From Acetobacteraceae bacterium (GTDB lineage Bacteria > Pseudomonadota > Alphaproteobacteria > Acetobacterales > Acetobacteraceae), in assembly GCA_024280945.1 (NCBI GenBank), contig JAMXLO010000123.1, forward strand, positions 1 to 64,000: 64,000 bases of DNA, written 5' to 3'. Position 1 is the stretch's first letter. The number at the start of each line of letters is the position of its first letter. The notes under the pieces were generated by a model. The model was not told the origin of the DNA, ran no database searches, and worked only from the letters and a program-made list of their open reading frames with translations. This document shows positions 26,052 through 34,621 of the stretch, piece after piece. The translations under genes and the position numbers were made by a program.

Positions 26052-27320
26052 ATGCCAGAGGCTCGCCCCAACCTGCCCGGATCGCCGCCCGGGCAGGCCA
26101 TCTCCCGCCTGATGCTGTTCTTCGCCATTGTCTACACCGTCGAGGGCTTCTGCCAAGCCAAGGCAGGGGTCATGTGGCAGCCACTGACACACTACCTGAA
26201 GCAGACCCAGGGCTGGGACACGGTGCAGATCGCGGCATCGCTGGCAATTCTCGACGTGCCATGGGTGGTGAAGCCGATCTACGGCATCATCTCGGACTTC
26301 CTGCCGCTGTTCGGGTATCGTCGCCGTTCCTATCTGCTACTGGCGAACATCGGCGCGGTTGCCGCGTTCCTATGGACCACCCAGGTGCTGGCGCCTTCCG
26401 CCATTGTCTTCGCATTGCTGCTGACGGCGATCGCGATGGCGATGGCGAGCACGGTCTGTGGTGCGTTGCTGGTCGAGAACGGGCAGAAGCACAATGCCAG
26501 CGCGGCGTTCATCAACCAGCAGTGGCTATGGTTCAACGTCGCCATGATGATCGGCTCGCTGCTCGGCGGCGGCGTGATCGAGCTTTTGTCGGCGCCAGGC
26601 GCCCTGCATGCCGCCGCGGCAATCGCCGCTGTCGCGCCGATCCTCGTCGTCGCCAGCTGCATTGCGCTGGTGGACGAGCGACACGCGGCAATGAATGTCG
26701 CGGGGTTTCGGCGGGCACTGCATGGGTTTCTCGAGACATTTCGTTCGCGTACACTCTGGCTGATCGCTGCATTCCTGTTCTGCTACTACTTCAGCCCTGG
26801 GTTCGGCACGCCGCTGTATTTCCACATGACCGATACTCTGCGCTTTTCCCAGACCACGATCGGCATGTTGTCATCGGTCAGTGCGGGCGGCTGGATCGTT
26901 GGCGGCCTGATGTATCGCTATCTGCTGTCCGGCATAACTCCGCGCGGTCTGCTCAATCTCAGCATTCTTGGTGGCGTGCTGGGGACACTTGCGTATCTTG
27001 GCATGGTCGATGTCCCGAGTGCTGTTGCGATTTCATTCATCAATGGCATTGCCGGGATGATCGCCAGCATTGCGACACTGTCGCTGGCAGCGGAACATTG
27101 TCCGGAAGGGTCGGAAGGGTTCGCATTCGCCGCGTTGATGTCAGTGATCAATCTTGCCGCACCTTTGTCAGATACCAGCGGCGCGTTCCTGTACGAGCAC
27201 CTGTTCAACCGAGCGTTTGCGCCGTTGATCGTTGTATCAGCCGCCTTCACGGCGATGAATTTTGCGTTCGTCTTGTTGCTGGGGAAGTTCGCCCCAGTGA
27301 CATACAGCTCGCTGCGCTGA
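26052..27320 (+). CDS. MFS transporter of the folate-biopterin (BT1) type
   Basis: The 422-residue membrane protein has about 12 predicted helices. The stretch DVPWVVKPIYGIISDFLPLF followed by GYRRRSYL matches the conserved block of the BT1/FBT folate-biopterin branch of the MFS. Ligands of bacterial members are largely unknown, so folate transport is only a possibility. Start ATG 26052 (MPEARPN) is preferred over the upstream 26004, which would run into the divergent hyuA. Given the divergent arrangement with hyuA, uptake of the hyuAB substrate is an alternative role. Confidence 0.85.
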   Translation: MPEARPNLPGSPPGQAISRLMLFFAIVYTVEGFCQAKAGVMWQPLTHYLKQTQGWDTVQIAASLAILDVPWVVKPIYGIISDFLPLFGYRRRSYLLLANIGAVAAFLWTTQVLAPSAIVFALLLTAIAMAMASTVCGALLVENGQKHNASAAFINQQWLWFNVAMMIGSLLGGGVIELLSAPGALHAAAAIAAVAPILVVASCIALVDERHAAMNVAGFRRALHGFLETFRSRTLWLIAAFLFCYYFSPGFGTPLYFHMTDTLRFSQTTIGMLSSVSAGGWIVGGLMYRYLLSGITPRGLLNLSILGGVLGTLAYLGMVDVPSAVAISFINGIAGMIASIATLSLAAEHCPEGSEGFAFAALMSVINLAAPLSDTSGAFLYEHLFNRAFAPLIVVSAAFTAMNFAFVLLLGKFAPVTYSSLR

Positions 27321-27493
27321 CGAAAAGATGCTCAAGGGGAGTGCCTATCTGCCTGCAACTACAAGTTGAGACATCGTGGTGGATCGGCGGACGCTGCGGT
27401 TACGGATTCCCAGCGAATATGAACAAAGGTTAGTGCCTTCGTCACGGTGTGGTGCGCGCGAAGCCGCCATTCTATGCGGTGGAGACCAGGACG

Positions 27494-27577
27494 ATGCGCG
27501 CGTACGTTGCCGTAATGGGAGTAGTGCTTGGTTTGGTCGTCGTGTGGGCCGCCCTGGTGCCGTTCGTTGACTTCTAA
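27494..27577 (+). CDS. Putative 27-residue single-span membrane peptide
   Basis: ATG 27494 follows GGAGACCAGGACG, with GGAG about 9 bases upstream. The 27-codon frame is nearly all hydrophobic (AVMGVVLGLVVVWAALVPFV), with a basic N-terminal Arg and an acidic Asp near the C-terminus, as expected for a positive-inside small transmembrane peptide. It ends TAA at 27575. It recalls accessory micro-subunits such as CydX/KdpF in shape only. Coding is inferred from the ribosome-binding site and composition. Confidence 0.4.
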   Translation: MRAYVAVMGVVLGLVVVWAALVPFVDF

Positions 27578-27652
27578 GGCGCTGCCGGCACGCGTGCGTG
27601 TGGTCAAAGGCCATGCGGCGCGGGTCAGCCCAGGCGCTGAGCTATGCAAGTG

Positions 27653-27683
27653 GCCGGGCCGTCGGTTTTGACGGCGGCCCGGC
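27653..27683 (+). terminator. GC-rich inverted repeat
   Basis: GCCGGGCCGTC, a GGTTTT loop, and GACGGCGGCCCGGC pair with a small bulge. It lies 75 bases after the 27-residue ORF and could end its transcript; on the other strand it lies just downstream of the kinase remnant. No T-run follows on either side. Confidence 0.4.
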
Positions 27684-27700
27684 TCGCTGGCGGCGATGCG

Positions 27701-27886
27701 TCATCTGCCGGTGCGTTGGCCGAGAGAGGCCATCTTCTCGGCTTGGATGAGGCTGGCCTGCGCCGCTTTCAGATCGCGATAGGCGGCCTCGATGGTGCGG
27801 CTGGCTCTCAGCAACGCCGCGTTGGCGCGCCGAAAGTTCTTGCCAATTCCCGGTCTGCTGTCGCGCTCATTTGCCGCTTCCCCCAT
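27701..27886 (-). pseudogene. Remnant of a sensor histidine kinase
   Basis: The 61-codon frame ends in DLKAAQASLIQAEKMASLGQ. This is the coiled-coil leading into the dimerisation/phosphoacceptor helix of many sensor kinases (normally continuing L-T-A-G-I-A-H-E). Here the frame departs from the consensus right after MASLGQ and stops four codons later, so the phosphoaccepting His and the whole ATPase domain are absent. No further kinase sequence is visible on either side in this window. I take it as a decayed fragment. Confidence 0.55.
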
Positions 27887-28352
27887 GCGCCCAGACCTGA
27901 CGCGGTGCGCCTCTCGACTGCTGGTGGCTGCCGCGCCTCAGGCTATCACTGCCTGTCCGGCGAAGGGGAGTGCAACCCGTTAGGTGGGCCAGCAGTCTGG
28001 TCTTCAGGGGTAATGAAAAGAAGAGCAGGCATGCGTCGGTCGGGGCACCTCGCATGCCTGCTCGCAGGCGCCATGCCGACCAAGTGGGGACCGAAGATAC
28101 GGAGTTCGGGGAGGACGTATCTCGGACCTGTTCGACACTCGCGGCGCCAGCAGTAATGCCACCAGCCGTTGTGGCGATCGCGGCACGGCCTCTGTGCCGC
28201 GACAAACGACTTATGCTGTTACCACCAAATGCGAAACAGGAAGCCGAGCCCGTCACTTCTGCAAGAAAAACCGACGGGAAATCCGCTGAGCAAGCGTGGC
28301 ATTCCTATCGGAATTTGCCCGCCCGCTGGCGCCGAGTTTTTCGTTTTGTTCC
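27887..28352. other. Non-coding spacer with terminator hairpin
   Basis: Between the kinase remnant and the FHA-domain gene I find no credible ORF. The notable structure is the inverted repeat at 28023-28063 described separately. Confidence 0.4.
28010..28063 (-). terminator. Rho-independent-like terminator downstream of the FHA gene
   Basis: A perfect 13-base inverted repeat, GAGCAGGCATGCG and CGCATGCCTGCTC, is separated by 15 bases. Read on the minus strand it is followed by TTCTTTTCATT, a T-rich tail, as in intrinsic terminators. It is 290 bases downstream of the FHA gene stop, so the transcript would have a long 3' untranslated region, or a small RNA could end here. Confidence 0.6.
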
Positions 28353-29666
28353 TTACGACACACGACCACGGCGTGGTCGAAGCACCGTCACTTCGCCGAA
28401 TGGACGCCGCCGTTGCGTCGTGTCGGCTGAGTCGAAGTGCAGCACACTTTGGTATTCACAGGTCAGCACGTAGTTGCCAACCCGCAGCAGCGCGCCATGC
28501 GGCAGTGGTGCGGTCCCGGTCAGCCGGTTGTTGTCGATGAACGTGCCGTTGGTCGAATTCAGATCGGTGACGCTGACGTCATCGCCATCGACGTCAATGC
28601 GGCAGTGGGTACGCGACACCTCCGGGGCTTCGAGCAGCAGGGTGCTGGGTGGCGCGCGGCCAATGGTCAGCGCCCCGGGCATCATCGCTACCCGCCGGAC
28701 TGCGGATTCCGGTTGCAGTATGACCAGATGATGTTGTGGCTCCGGCTCAGCCATATGTTGCCTGGCCTGAGCCGGCCGCAGGTTCAGCGTTGCCTCGGAC
28801 GAATGGCGGTCCACCGGTTCGGGTGAAGCGGCGGCGAGCGCTCGGGCAACGTCTGGCAAAGCGGCAGCCGCGCTGCCGAGTGCCTGATGGAGGTCGCTTG
28901 CCGCCGATGCGGACAGCGCGACGCGCAGCGACTTGCCAGGCTGTCGCTCCAGCAGACCGAGTGACATCAAGTAGGAGATGTGATCGCGCGTGGTCTGGAA
29001 ATTCTGCCCCGTAAGGTTGAGCAGGGTCGCTGCCATCTGATCAGCCAGGATGCCTTTCTCACTGCCAGCAAAGGCGGAGACGCCGTAGCGCAGCTCCACT
29101 GCCATGTGCAGCAGCGTCCAGTGTGACAGCGAGTTGAGATGGCGGATCGCCTCGACCCGGCGTGCGCGCGATAGGTTGATCGCGTCGAAGATGCGATCGA
29201 GCGCCTGCCGCCACGGCTCGCGACAACGCTCGAGCGATTGCAGGATGATCCGTCGCTGCTCGGCATCGATCCGATAGGGCGGCGCGACGTGCGTTGCCGG
29301 ATCCAGCAACGATGCGGTCGCACACAACTCCTTGGACAGCGCGATCAGGTGGCGGTCGAATAAATCAAGCAGCGCTGGTGTGGGAACGACAACCGAACGC
29401 GCAGACAGTGTAGTGTCGGGAGGATCGACAACGCAAAGCTGCAATTCCTTGATCTCGAGAATGCGCTCTTTGACCGTCGAGTCATCGAGCAGAAAGATCT
29501 GCTTGACCAAGCCGTACAATTCGCCGACAGCGGCACCTTCGCGACCCTGGGTGCAGAGATGCGTCACGATATGCCACTGCGCCCGCCGAAACAGACTGGG
29601 GAAGTGCGCGTGCCATATCGTCTGGTAGGCGGATAGGAATCGTACGACCTCGCGCTCAGCCTGCAT
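28353..29666 (-). CDS. FHA-domain protein with two MarR-like winged-helix segments
   Basis: The 437-residue protein carries a C-terminal forkhead-associated (phosphothreonine-binding) domain at about 333-405, with GRAPPS, SRTHCRI and the diagnostic NSTNGTFID. The N-terminal 270 residues look like two winged-helix units: one at about 25-95 (WHIVTHLCTQ ... VKERILEIKEL) and one at about 182-262 (WTLLHMAVELRYG ... TTRDHISYLMSLGLLERQPG). A Pro/Ala/Glu linker joins them to the FHA domain. I infer a transcription regulator whose DNA binding may be tuned by a Ser/Thr kinase, but no kinase gene is in the window. AGGAGGTCTG precedes the ATG. It lies 65 bases after hyuB of locus 2. Confidence 0.8.
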   Translation of the reverse strand: MQAEREVVRFLSAYQTIWHAHFPSLFRRAQWHIVTHLCTQGREGAAVGELYGLVKQIFLLDDSTVKERILEIKELQLCVVDPPDTTLSARSVVVPTPALLDLFDRHLIALSKELCATASLLDPATHVAPPYRIDAEQRRIILQSLERCREPWRQALDRIFDAINLSRARRVEAIRHLNSLSHWTLLHMAVELRYGVSAFAGSEKGILADQMAATLLNLTGQNFQTTRDHISYLMSLGLLERQPGKSLRVALSASAASDLHQALGSAAAALPDVARALAAASPEPVDRHSSEATLNLRPAQARQHMAEPEPQHHLVILQPESAVRRVAMMPGALTIGRAPPSTLLLEAPEVSRTHCRIDVDGDDVSVTDLNSTNGTFIDNNRLTGTAPLPHGALLRVGNYVLTCEYQSVLHFDSADTTQRRRPFGEVTVLRPRRGRVS

Positions 29667-29731
29667 CAGACCTCCTGGTTTGCACCGAATTTTAGACTAC
29701 CCGTGTAGGTAAGGCAAAGCTATGAACTGGC

Positions 29732-31396
29732 TCAACTCTTTGCCCGTCCTAGGGCAGGAACCTTGCCACTGCGCAAATCTGCCGTGACAGCCGCCGGGTC
29801 GCGTTCCGCCGGGTCGCCGTAACCGCCACCACCGCCGGTCTCGATGCGCACGGTTTCGCCGGCGGCCAGGACGATGCTGGCGGTCTTGGAGGAGAGCTCT
29901 TCCTCGCGATCGGTGCCGAAATTGCGGATCAGGCGCGCGGTGCGCCCCGGCTTGCCGCCGGCCAGGCCCGGCGCGCCCAGCAAGTGGCCATCGGAGCGGA
30001 CCGAGAAAATGACGCCGTCGCGCACCGCCCTGATCTGCCGCGCAATCCCCAGGCCGCCGCGATGCCGGCCGGCACCGCCGGAACCCGGCACCAGGGCGTA
30101 TTCGTCCACCAGCAGTGCATATTCGTTCTCCAATGCCTCTGTCGGCAGGTTGGAGGTGTTCGTCAGGTGCACGTGGATTGCTTCCATGCCGTCGGCATCC
30201 GAACGTGCGCCCATGCCGCCGCCGATGGTTTCAAGGTAAACGAAACTGCCGTCACCGGTCCGGCGCGGCCCGGAGAAGATGATCGCCGGCACGCTGTCGT
30301 GCGAGGCCGCCATCGCGCGGTCCGGTGGCAGCAGTTCCGCGAATGCGCCGAACAACGCGCGAGCGACCTTGTTGCAGGTGATGCTGCGCGCACCGACCGC
30401 GGCAGGGAACTGTGGGTCGACCAGCGTCCCCGGCTCGGTACGAATCTCGATGCAGTCGAACATGCCGCTGTTCGGCAGCAGCTCGGGGTCGAGCAACGTC
30501 TTCACCGTGTAATAGACCGTGGCACGCAACGCACTTTCCGGAACATTGAAGGCGCCGCGTGTCGCTGGAGCGGTGCCGGTGAAATCCGTGGTGAGTGTAT
30601 CGTTGTGTACGGTCACGGTGGCACGGATCGGAACAGGGTCGCCGTCGATCCCATCGTCGTCGAGATAGGCGGTGAAGCTCGACTGCCCGTCGGCCATGGC
30701 CCGCACACGATTGCGCAATCTCCGCGCGGTGTAGGCGAGCAGATCATCGGTCGCCTCGGTGACCGCGGCGAGCCCCGTGCGGTCGACCAGTTCCCGCATC
30801 AGCGTCACGCCACGCGCATTTGCGGCAACCTGCACCTTCAGATCGAGGGAACGCTCATCCGGATCGCGCGAGTTATGCGCGATCAGCGCCAGCAGGTCTT
30901 CGTCCAGTTCGCCGCCGCGTACCAGGCGGATCACCGGCAGGCGCAGACCTTCCTCGAACACTGAACGGGCACGTCCGGAAATCGATCCGGGCACAGGGCC
31001 GCCGACGTCCGAATGATGTCCGACATTGGCGGCAAATGCGCGCACTGTGCCATCGATGAAGACTGGTGTGACAATCGATATGTCCGGCATGTGCGTGCCG
31101 CCGGCCAGATACGGGTCGTTCAGCACGAACGCGTCTCCGTCGCACATCCGGTCCGTGGCGTAGCGCGCGAGCACCGCCTGTACGCTGCCCAGCAAGGAGC
31201 CGAGATGCAGCGGGATGTGCGATGCCTGGGCAATCAGCCGGCCATGCGAGTCGAACAGGCCGACCGAGCAATCCTTGCGTTCCTTGATGTTGGTGGAGAA
31301 CGACGAGCGGATCAGCGTGCTGCCCATGTCTTCGGTGATGGAGAGCAGGCGGTTGCTGAACACTTCCATCGCGATGGGATCGACGAGGCGACTCAT
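29732..31396 (-). CDS. hyuB: Hydantoinase B/oxoprolinase subunit (locus 2)
   Basis: This is a second HyuB-family protein of 554 residues. The LNDPYLAGGTHMPD motif corresponds to the metal-binding hallmark of the family, and the C-terminal glycine-rich GGGGGYGDP is present. It overlaps the upstream hyuA stop by four bases (ATGA), the normal coupled arrangement. It is clearly divergent from the HyuB at 20718-22412, so the two loci probably serve different substrates rather than being a recent duplication. Confidence 0.93.
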   Translation of the reverse strand: MSRLVDPIAMEVFSNRLLSITEDMGSTLIRSSFSTNIKERKDCSVGLFDSHGRLIAQASHIPLHLGSLLGSVQAVLARYATDRMCDGDAFVLNDPYLAGGTHMPDISIVTPVFIDGTVRAFAANVGHHSDVGGPVPGSISGRARSVFEEGLRLPVIRLVRGGELDEDLLALIAHNSRDPDERSLDLKVQVAANARGVTLMRELVDRTGLAAVTEATDDLLAYTARRLRNRVRAMADGQSSFTAYLDDDGIDGDPVPIRATVTVHNDTLTTDFTGTAPATRGAFNVPESALRATVYYTVKTLLDPELLPNSGMFDCIEIRTEPGTLVDPQFPAAVGARSITCNKVARALFGAFAELLPPDRAMAASHDSVPAIIFSGPRRTGDGSFVYLETIGGGMGARSDADGMEAIHVHLTNTSNLPTEALENEYALLVDEYALVPGSGGAGRHRGGLGIARQIRAVRDGVIFSVRSDGHLLGAPGLAGGKPGRTARLIRNFGTDREEELSSKTASIVLAAGETVRIETGGGGGYGDPAERDPAAVTADLRSGKVPALGRAKS

Positions 31397-33417
31397 TGCG
31401 CGAGTTCCAGCAAGAGGTTGCCGAAGTCGTCGACGCGCAAGCCCCAGTCGGGTGGCACGAGTGTCGTGGCACTCATCTCGTCGATCACGGCGGGCCCGGT
31501 GAGTTGCGTGCCGACGGCGAGACCGGCGCGGTCGAAGACCGGCGTGGCGGCCCAGCCGTCATCGAAACGGACCTGGCGTTCCGCCTTCGGTTGCGGAGCG
31601 CCGGCGACAGCGCTGAACACCGTTCTCGGGCGGTCGATCAATCCAATCGCTTTGAGGCGGCAGTTCACCACCTCGATCGTTCGGTCAGGTATATCGTAAT
31701 CATATTCGCGCCGATGTGCCTCCGCGAAGGCTCGGAGGAATCCGGCGTATGCCATATCCGCCAACCGCACCTGCACCTCATGGTTTTGCCCCTTGTAGCG
31801 GGCTTCGATCACATGGATGAACCGCCGCCGATCAGCCACGACCTGTTCGCTGTCCAGCCAACTGTTCGCGTCTGTCCGCATCGTGCTGAAGCGCTGTACG
31901 ATACTGGGCCAGAGCCGATCCTCCGCATCGGTGATTTCGCTGCGCACCAGGTCAAGGCTCAAGTCGGACAACAGGATACCACGCGCGCACATCGTGCCGG
32001 GCTCTACGGGCACCAGCGCGCGCCGAATGCCGCATTCCGCTGCTACAGCGACGGCGTGCAGTGGGCCGGCACCGCCATATGGGAACAGCACGAACTCGCG
32101 CACATCGTGACCCTTCTCGGTGGACACGGAACGAATTGCGCGACTCATGTTCGCGGCGGCAATGCGAATGATGCCGAGTGCCGCCTGTTCGACCGATAGC
32201 CCCATCGGCGTGGCAATTCTCTCGGCTATCGCGTGTCGCGCCGCAGCGGCATCGATCGGCATACGGCCGCCCAATAGCGCCGTCGGGTCGAGCCGCTGCA
32301 GGACGATGTTGGCATCTGTCAGCGTCGGCTCGTTGCCGCCCTTGCCATACGCGACCGGTCCCGGGTCGGCACCTGCGCTGCGTGGCCCGACCTTCAGCGC
32401 GCCAGCATCGTCCAGCCAGGCGATGGAGCCGCCGCCGGCGCCGATCACATGGACGTCGACCATCGGCGAACGCACCGGATAATCGGCAATTGTCCTGCTC
32501 GAAGCGAAGGCCGGCACCCCTCGCTCGATCAGCGAGACGTCGGTGGACGTCCCGCCGGCGTCGAACGTGATCAGGTTGCTGTATCCCGCCTCGCGCGCCA
32601 CCTCGGCGGCGCCGACGACACCGGCCGCCGGACCCGAAAGGCAGCAGCGCACAGGGAAGGCGCGCACCGTTTCGACCGGCAGCAGGCCACCATTGGAATG
32701 GACGGTGTAGGGCTGCACGGTCAGGCCAAGCCCTGCCAGCCGGCCGAGGAACCGGTCCAGATAGCGCTCCATACGCGGGCCGATGGCGGCGTTGATGGCC
32801 GTGGTGGAGAAGCGCTCGAACTCGCGGAATTCCGGCAGCACGCCGGACGAGGTCGCAAGATATACATGCGGCAGACGCGTGCGAACGATCGCTGCCGCGC
32901 GACGCTCGTGAGCGTCGTTCAGATAGCTGTGCAGGAAACAGATGGCGATCGCCTGCACACCCTGCGCTGCGAGCGCATCGGCGGCTGCTGCGACCGCAGC
33001 CTCGTCCAGCGGTATCAGCACGTTGCCGCCGGCATCGATGCGTTCGGGCACTTCCAGCCGACATTCGCGCGGCACTAATGGCGCCGGCGTGCGCACGGTG
33101 TAGTCGTAGAGATGGGGCCGAACCTGCCGCCCGATCTCCAAGACGTCGCGAAAGCCGCTTGTGGTGATCAGCCCGGTGGGCGCGCCTCGGCGCTCGATCA
33201 CCATGTTGGTGGCCACGGTGGTGCCATGGCCGATGAAGCTGACTTCCGCCGGCTGTGCGTTCAGTTCGGCGAGCAGCGAGCGGAGGCCGGTCTCGATTGC
33301 CTCGGACGGGTCTGTCGGCGTAGACGGTACTTTGACGTGTCGCAGTTCGCCGATCGCGGTGTCGTGGAGAGTAAAGTCGGTGAATGTCCCGCCGACGTCG
33401 AAGCCAATACGATACAT
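31393..33417 (-). CDS. hyuA: Hydantoinase A/oxoprolinase subunit (locus 2)
   Basis: The 674-residue HyuA-family protein begins MYRIGFDVGGTFTDFTLHD, the ASKHA phosphate-binding strand, and carries LITFDAGGTSTDVSLI as the second block. It couples ATP hydrolysis to opening of a cyclic amide together with the overlapping HyuB. Upstream in-frame codons to 33612 are rejected because homology begins at the ATG at 33417 and the extension is Pro/Arg-rich. The 250-base gap to the divergent glycosyltransferase should hold the promoter; I see no other feature there. Confidence 0.92.
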   Translation of the reverse strand: MYRIGFDVGGTFTDFTLHDTAIGELRHVKVPSTPTDPSEAIETGLRSLLAELNAQPAEVSFIGHGTTVATNMVIERRGAPTGLITTSGFRDVLEIGRQVRPHLYDYTVRTPAPLVPRECRLEVPERIDAGGNVLIPLDEAAVAAAADALAAQGVQAIAICFLHSYLNDAHERRAAAIVRTRLPHVYLATSSGVLPEFREFERFSTTAINAAIGPRMERYLDRFLGRLAGLGLTVQPYTVHSNGGLLPVETVRAFPVRCCLSGPAAGVVGAAEVAREAGYSNLITFDAGGTSTDVSLIERGVPAFASSRTIADYPVRSPMVDVHVIGAGGGSIAWLDDAGALKVGPRSAGADPGPVAYGKGGNEPTLTDANIVLQRLDPTALLGGRMPIDAAAARHAIAERIATPMGLSVEQAALGIIRIAAANMSRAIRSVSTEKGHDVREFVLFPYGGAGPLHAVAVAAECGIRRALVPVEPGTMCARGILLSDLSLDLVRSEITDAEDRLWPSIVQRFSTMRTDANSWLDSEQVVADRRRFIHVIEARYKGQNHEVQVRLADMAYAGFLRAFAEAHRREYDYDIPDRTIEVVNCRLKAIGLIDRPRTVFSAVAGAPQPKAERQVRFDDGWAATPVFDRAGLAVGTQLTGPAVIDEMSATTLVPPDWGLRVDDFGNLLLELAQ

Positions 33418-33667
33418 GCCACGACTTTGCGGGCTGCGTGCGCGGCACTCAAGTCGGCGCGGTGGCCCGCGCAGAACAACGGCTGCACGCGCCGGGTCCC
33501 TGGCCCTGCGTCTCGCGGCACTCGGCGATACCGGGTATATTGGTATCGGCGTGCTGGGAGGCCTGGGAGGTCGCCGAACAGCCCGAGGCCGTTCAGGAGC
33601 GGTGAAGATCACGCACCGAACCGATGCGTAAGCGCCGCCTTAACCGCGGGTGTGCAGGCTGTCGGGC

Positions 33668-34621
33668 ATGCACATCGGCGTTGTCGTTCCTGCCTACAAT
33701 GCGGCCGCGTGGGTCGGGGACGCGATCGCGTCGGTGCGGGCGCAGACGCATCGCGACTGGTCCCTGGTGGTGGTCGATGACGGTTCTACGGACGGCACCA
33801 GTGCGGTGGCTGCCAGCTTTCAGGATGCGCGCATTCGGCTGATCAGGCAGGCGAACGGGGGCGTGTCGGCGGCGCGCAATCGGGGGATCGCGGAACTCTT
33901 CGGTGCGGCCCCTTCCCCCCAATCCGCTCCCGCGAGGGAAGGGGGGGTGGTGTTCCTGGATGCCGATGACTGGTTGGCACCCGACGCGCTGTCGCGTCTG
34001 AACGCAGCACTGGAAGGAACGCCGGAGGCTGTCGCGGCCAGCGGACCATGCAGGTTTGCCGATACTGGCGCCGTGCGGAGGCCGGCCTCCGTCGATGTTC
34101 TGCCGCGTCTGTTGGTCCGCAACCTGTTCGCCAATTGCGGGCAGCTGCTGCTGCGCACAGAGGCAGTGAAGGCTGCCGGCGGCTTTCTGCCAGGCATTGC
34201 CTATGGCGAGGACTGGGAGTTCTGCATTCGAATTGCGCTGCAAGGTCCATTCGCTTTGGTGTGTGGCGAGCATCCGGTGTTGTCGGTTCGCCGACATGCC
34301 GAAGGCGCGTATCGACGCCTCGCACGGAACCCGGATGCGTTCGCACCCTGTATGGACGCGATCTTCGGTAACCCGGCGTTGCTCGCGCGATTTGGCGTGG
34401 ATGGGTTGGCAGGGCTTCGGCGACTCACCGACGCCGAGAACACCTGGATCGCTGGCCGCGAACAAGTCCGCCACGGTTACCGGGCATCTGGCCTCGGGTT
34501 GCTGCGCCGCTCGGTCCGCGACCATCCCACCGTGCGGCGCGCGATGCTGTTGGCCGCCGCGCATCTGCTTCACCTGCTGCCGATGAGCTGCAGAGGGCCG
34601 CTCAGGCCGTATCGCGCCTGA
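33668..34621 (+). CDS. Family 2 glycosyltransferase
   Basis: The 317-residue GT-A fold transferase has the N-terminal VVVPAYNAAAWVGDAI, the nucleotide-sugar strand VVVDDGSTDGT, the GGVSAARNRGIA block and the DXD-type metal motif LDADDWL; YGEDWEFCIRIAL is the ED-type acceptor-side motif. It should add a sugar to a surface polysaccharide or lipid. Between GIAELF and VVFLDADD lies an extra stretch of about 14 residues (APSPQSAPAREGG) encoded by a GC-rich palindrome at 33909-33948; the frame is kept. The gene's 3' end overlaps the convergent selD by 20 bases. ATG 33668 starts the homology. Confidence 0.9.
   Translation: MHIGVVVPAYNAAAWVGDAIASVRAQTHRDWSLVVVDDGSTDGTSAVAASFQDARIRLIRQANGGVSAARNRGIAELFGAAPSPQSAPAREGGVVFLDADDWLAPDALSRLNAALEGTPEAVAASGPCRFADTGAVRRPASVDVLPRLLVRNLFANCGQLLLRTEAVKAAGGFLPGIAYGEDWEFCIRIALQGPFALVCGEHPVLSVRRHAEGAYRRLARNPDAFAPCMDAIFGNPALLARFGVDGLAGLRRLTDAENTWIAGREQVRHGYRASGLGLLRRSVRDHPTVRRAMLLAAAHLLHLLPMSCRGPLRPYRA
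33909..33948 (+). repeat. GC-rich palindromic (REP-like) unit inside the glycosyltransferase gene
   Basis: The sequence CCCCTTCCCCCC, a spacer containing GCTCCCGCGA, and GGGAAGGGGGGG form an imperfect hairpin. It resembles the intergenic unit at 40005-40044 in layout (C-rich arm, CTCCCGC loop, G-rich arm). Here it lies within a coding sequence and adds about 14 codons in frame between two conserved motifs. Confidence 0.65.

Noticed and set aside
26174-27433. Long plus-strand frame overlapping the BT1-type MFS gene
   Set aside because: Arg/His/Cys-rich shadow frame with no membrane segments, fully overlapped by the real carrier gene.
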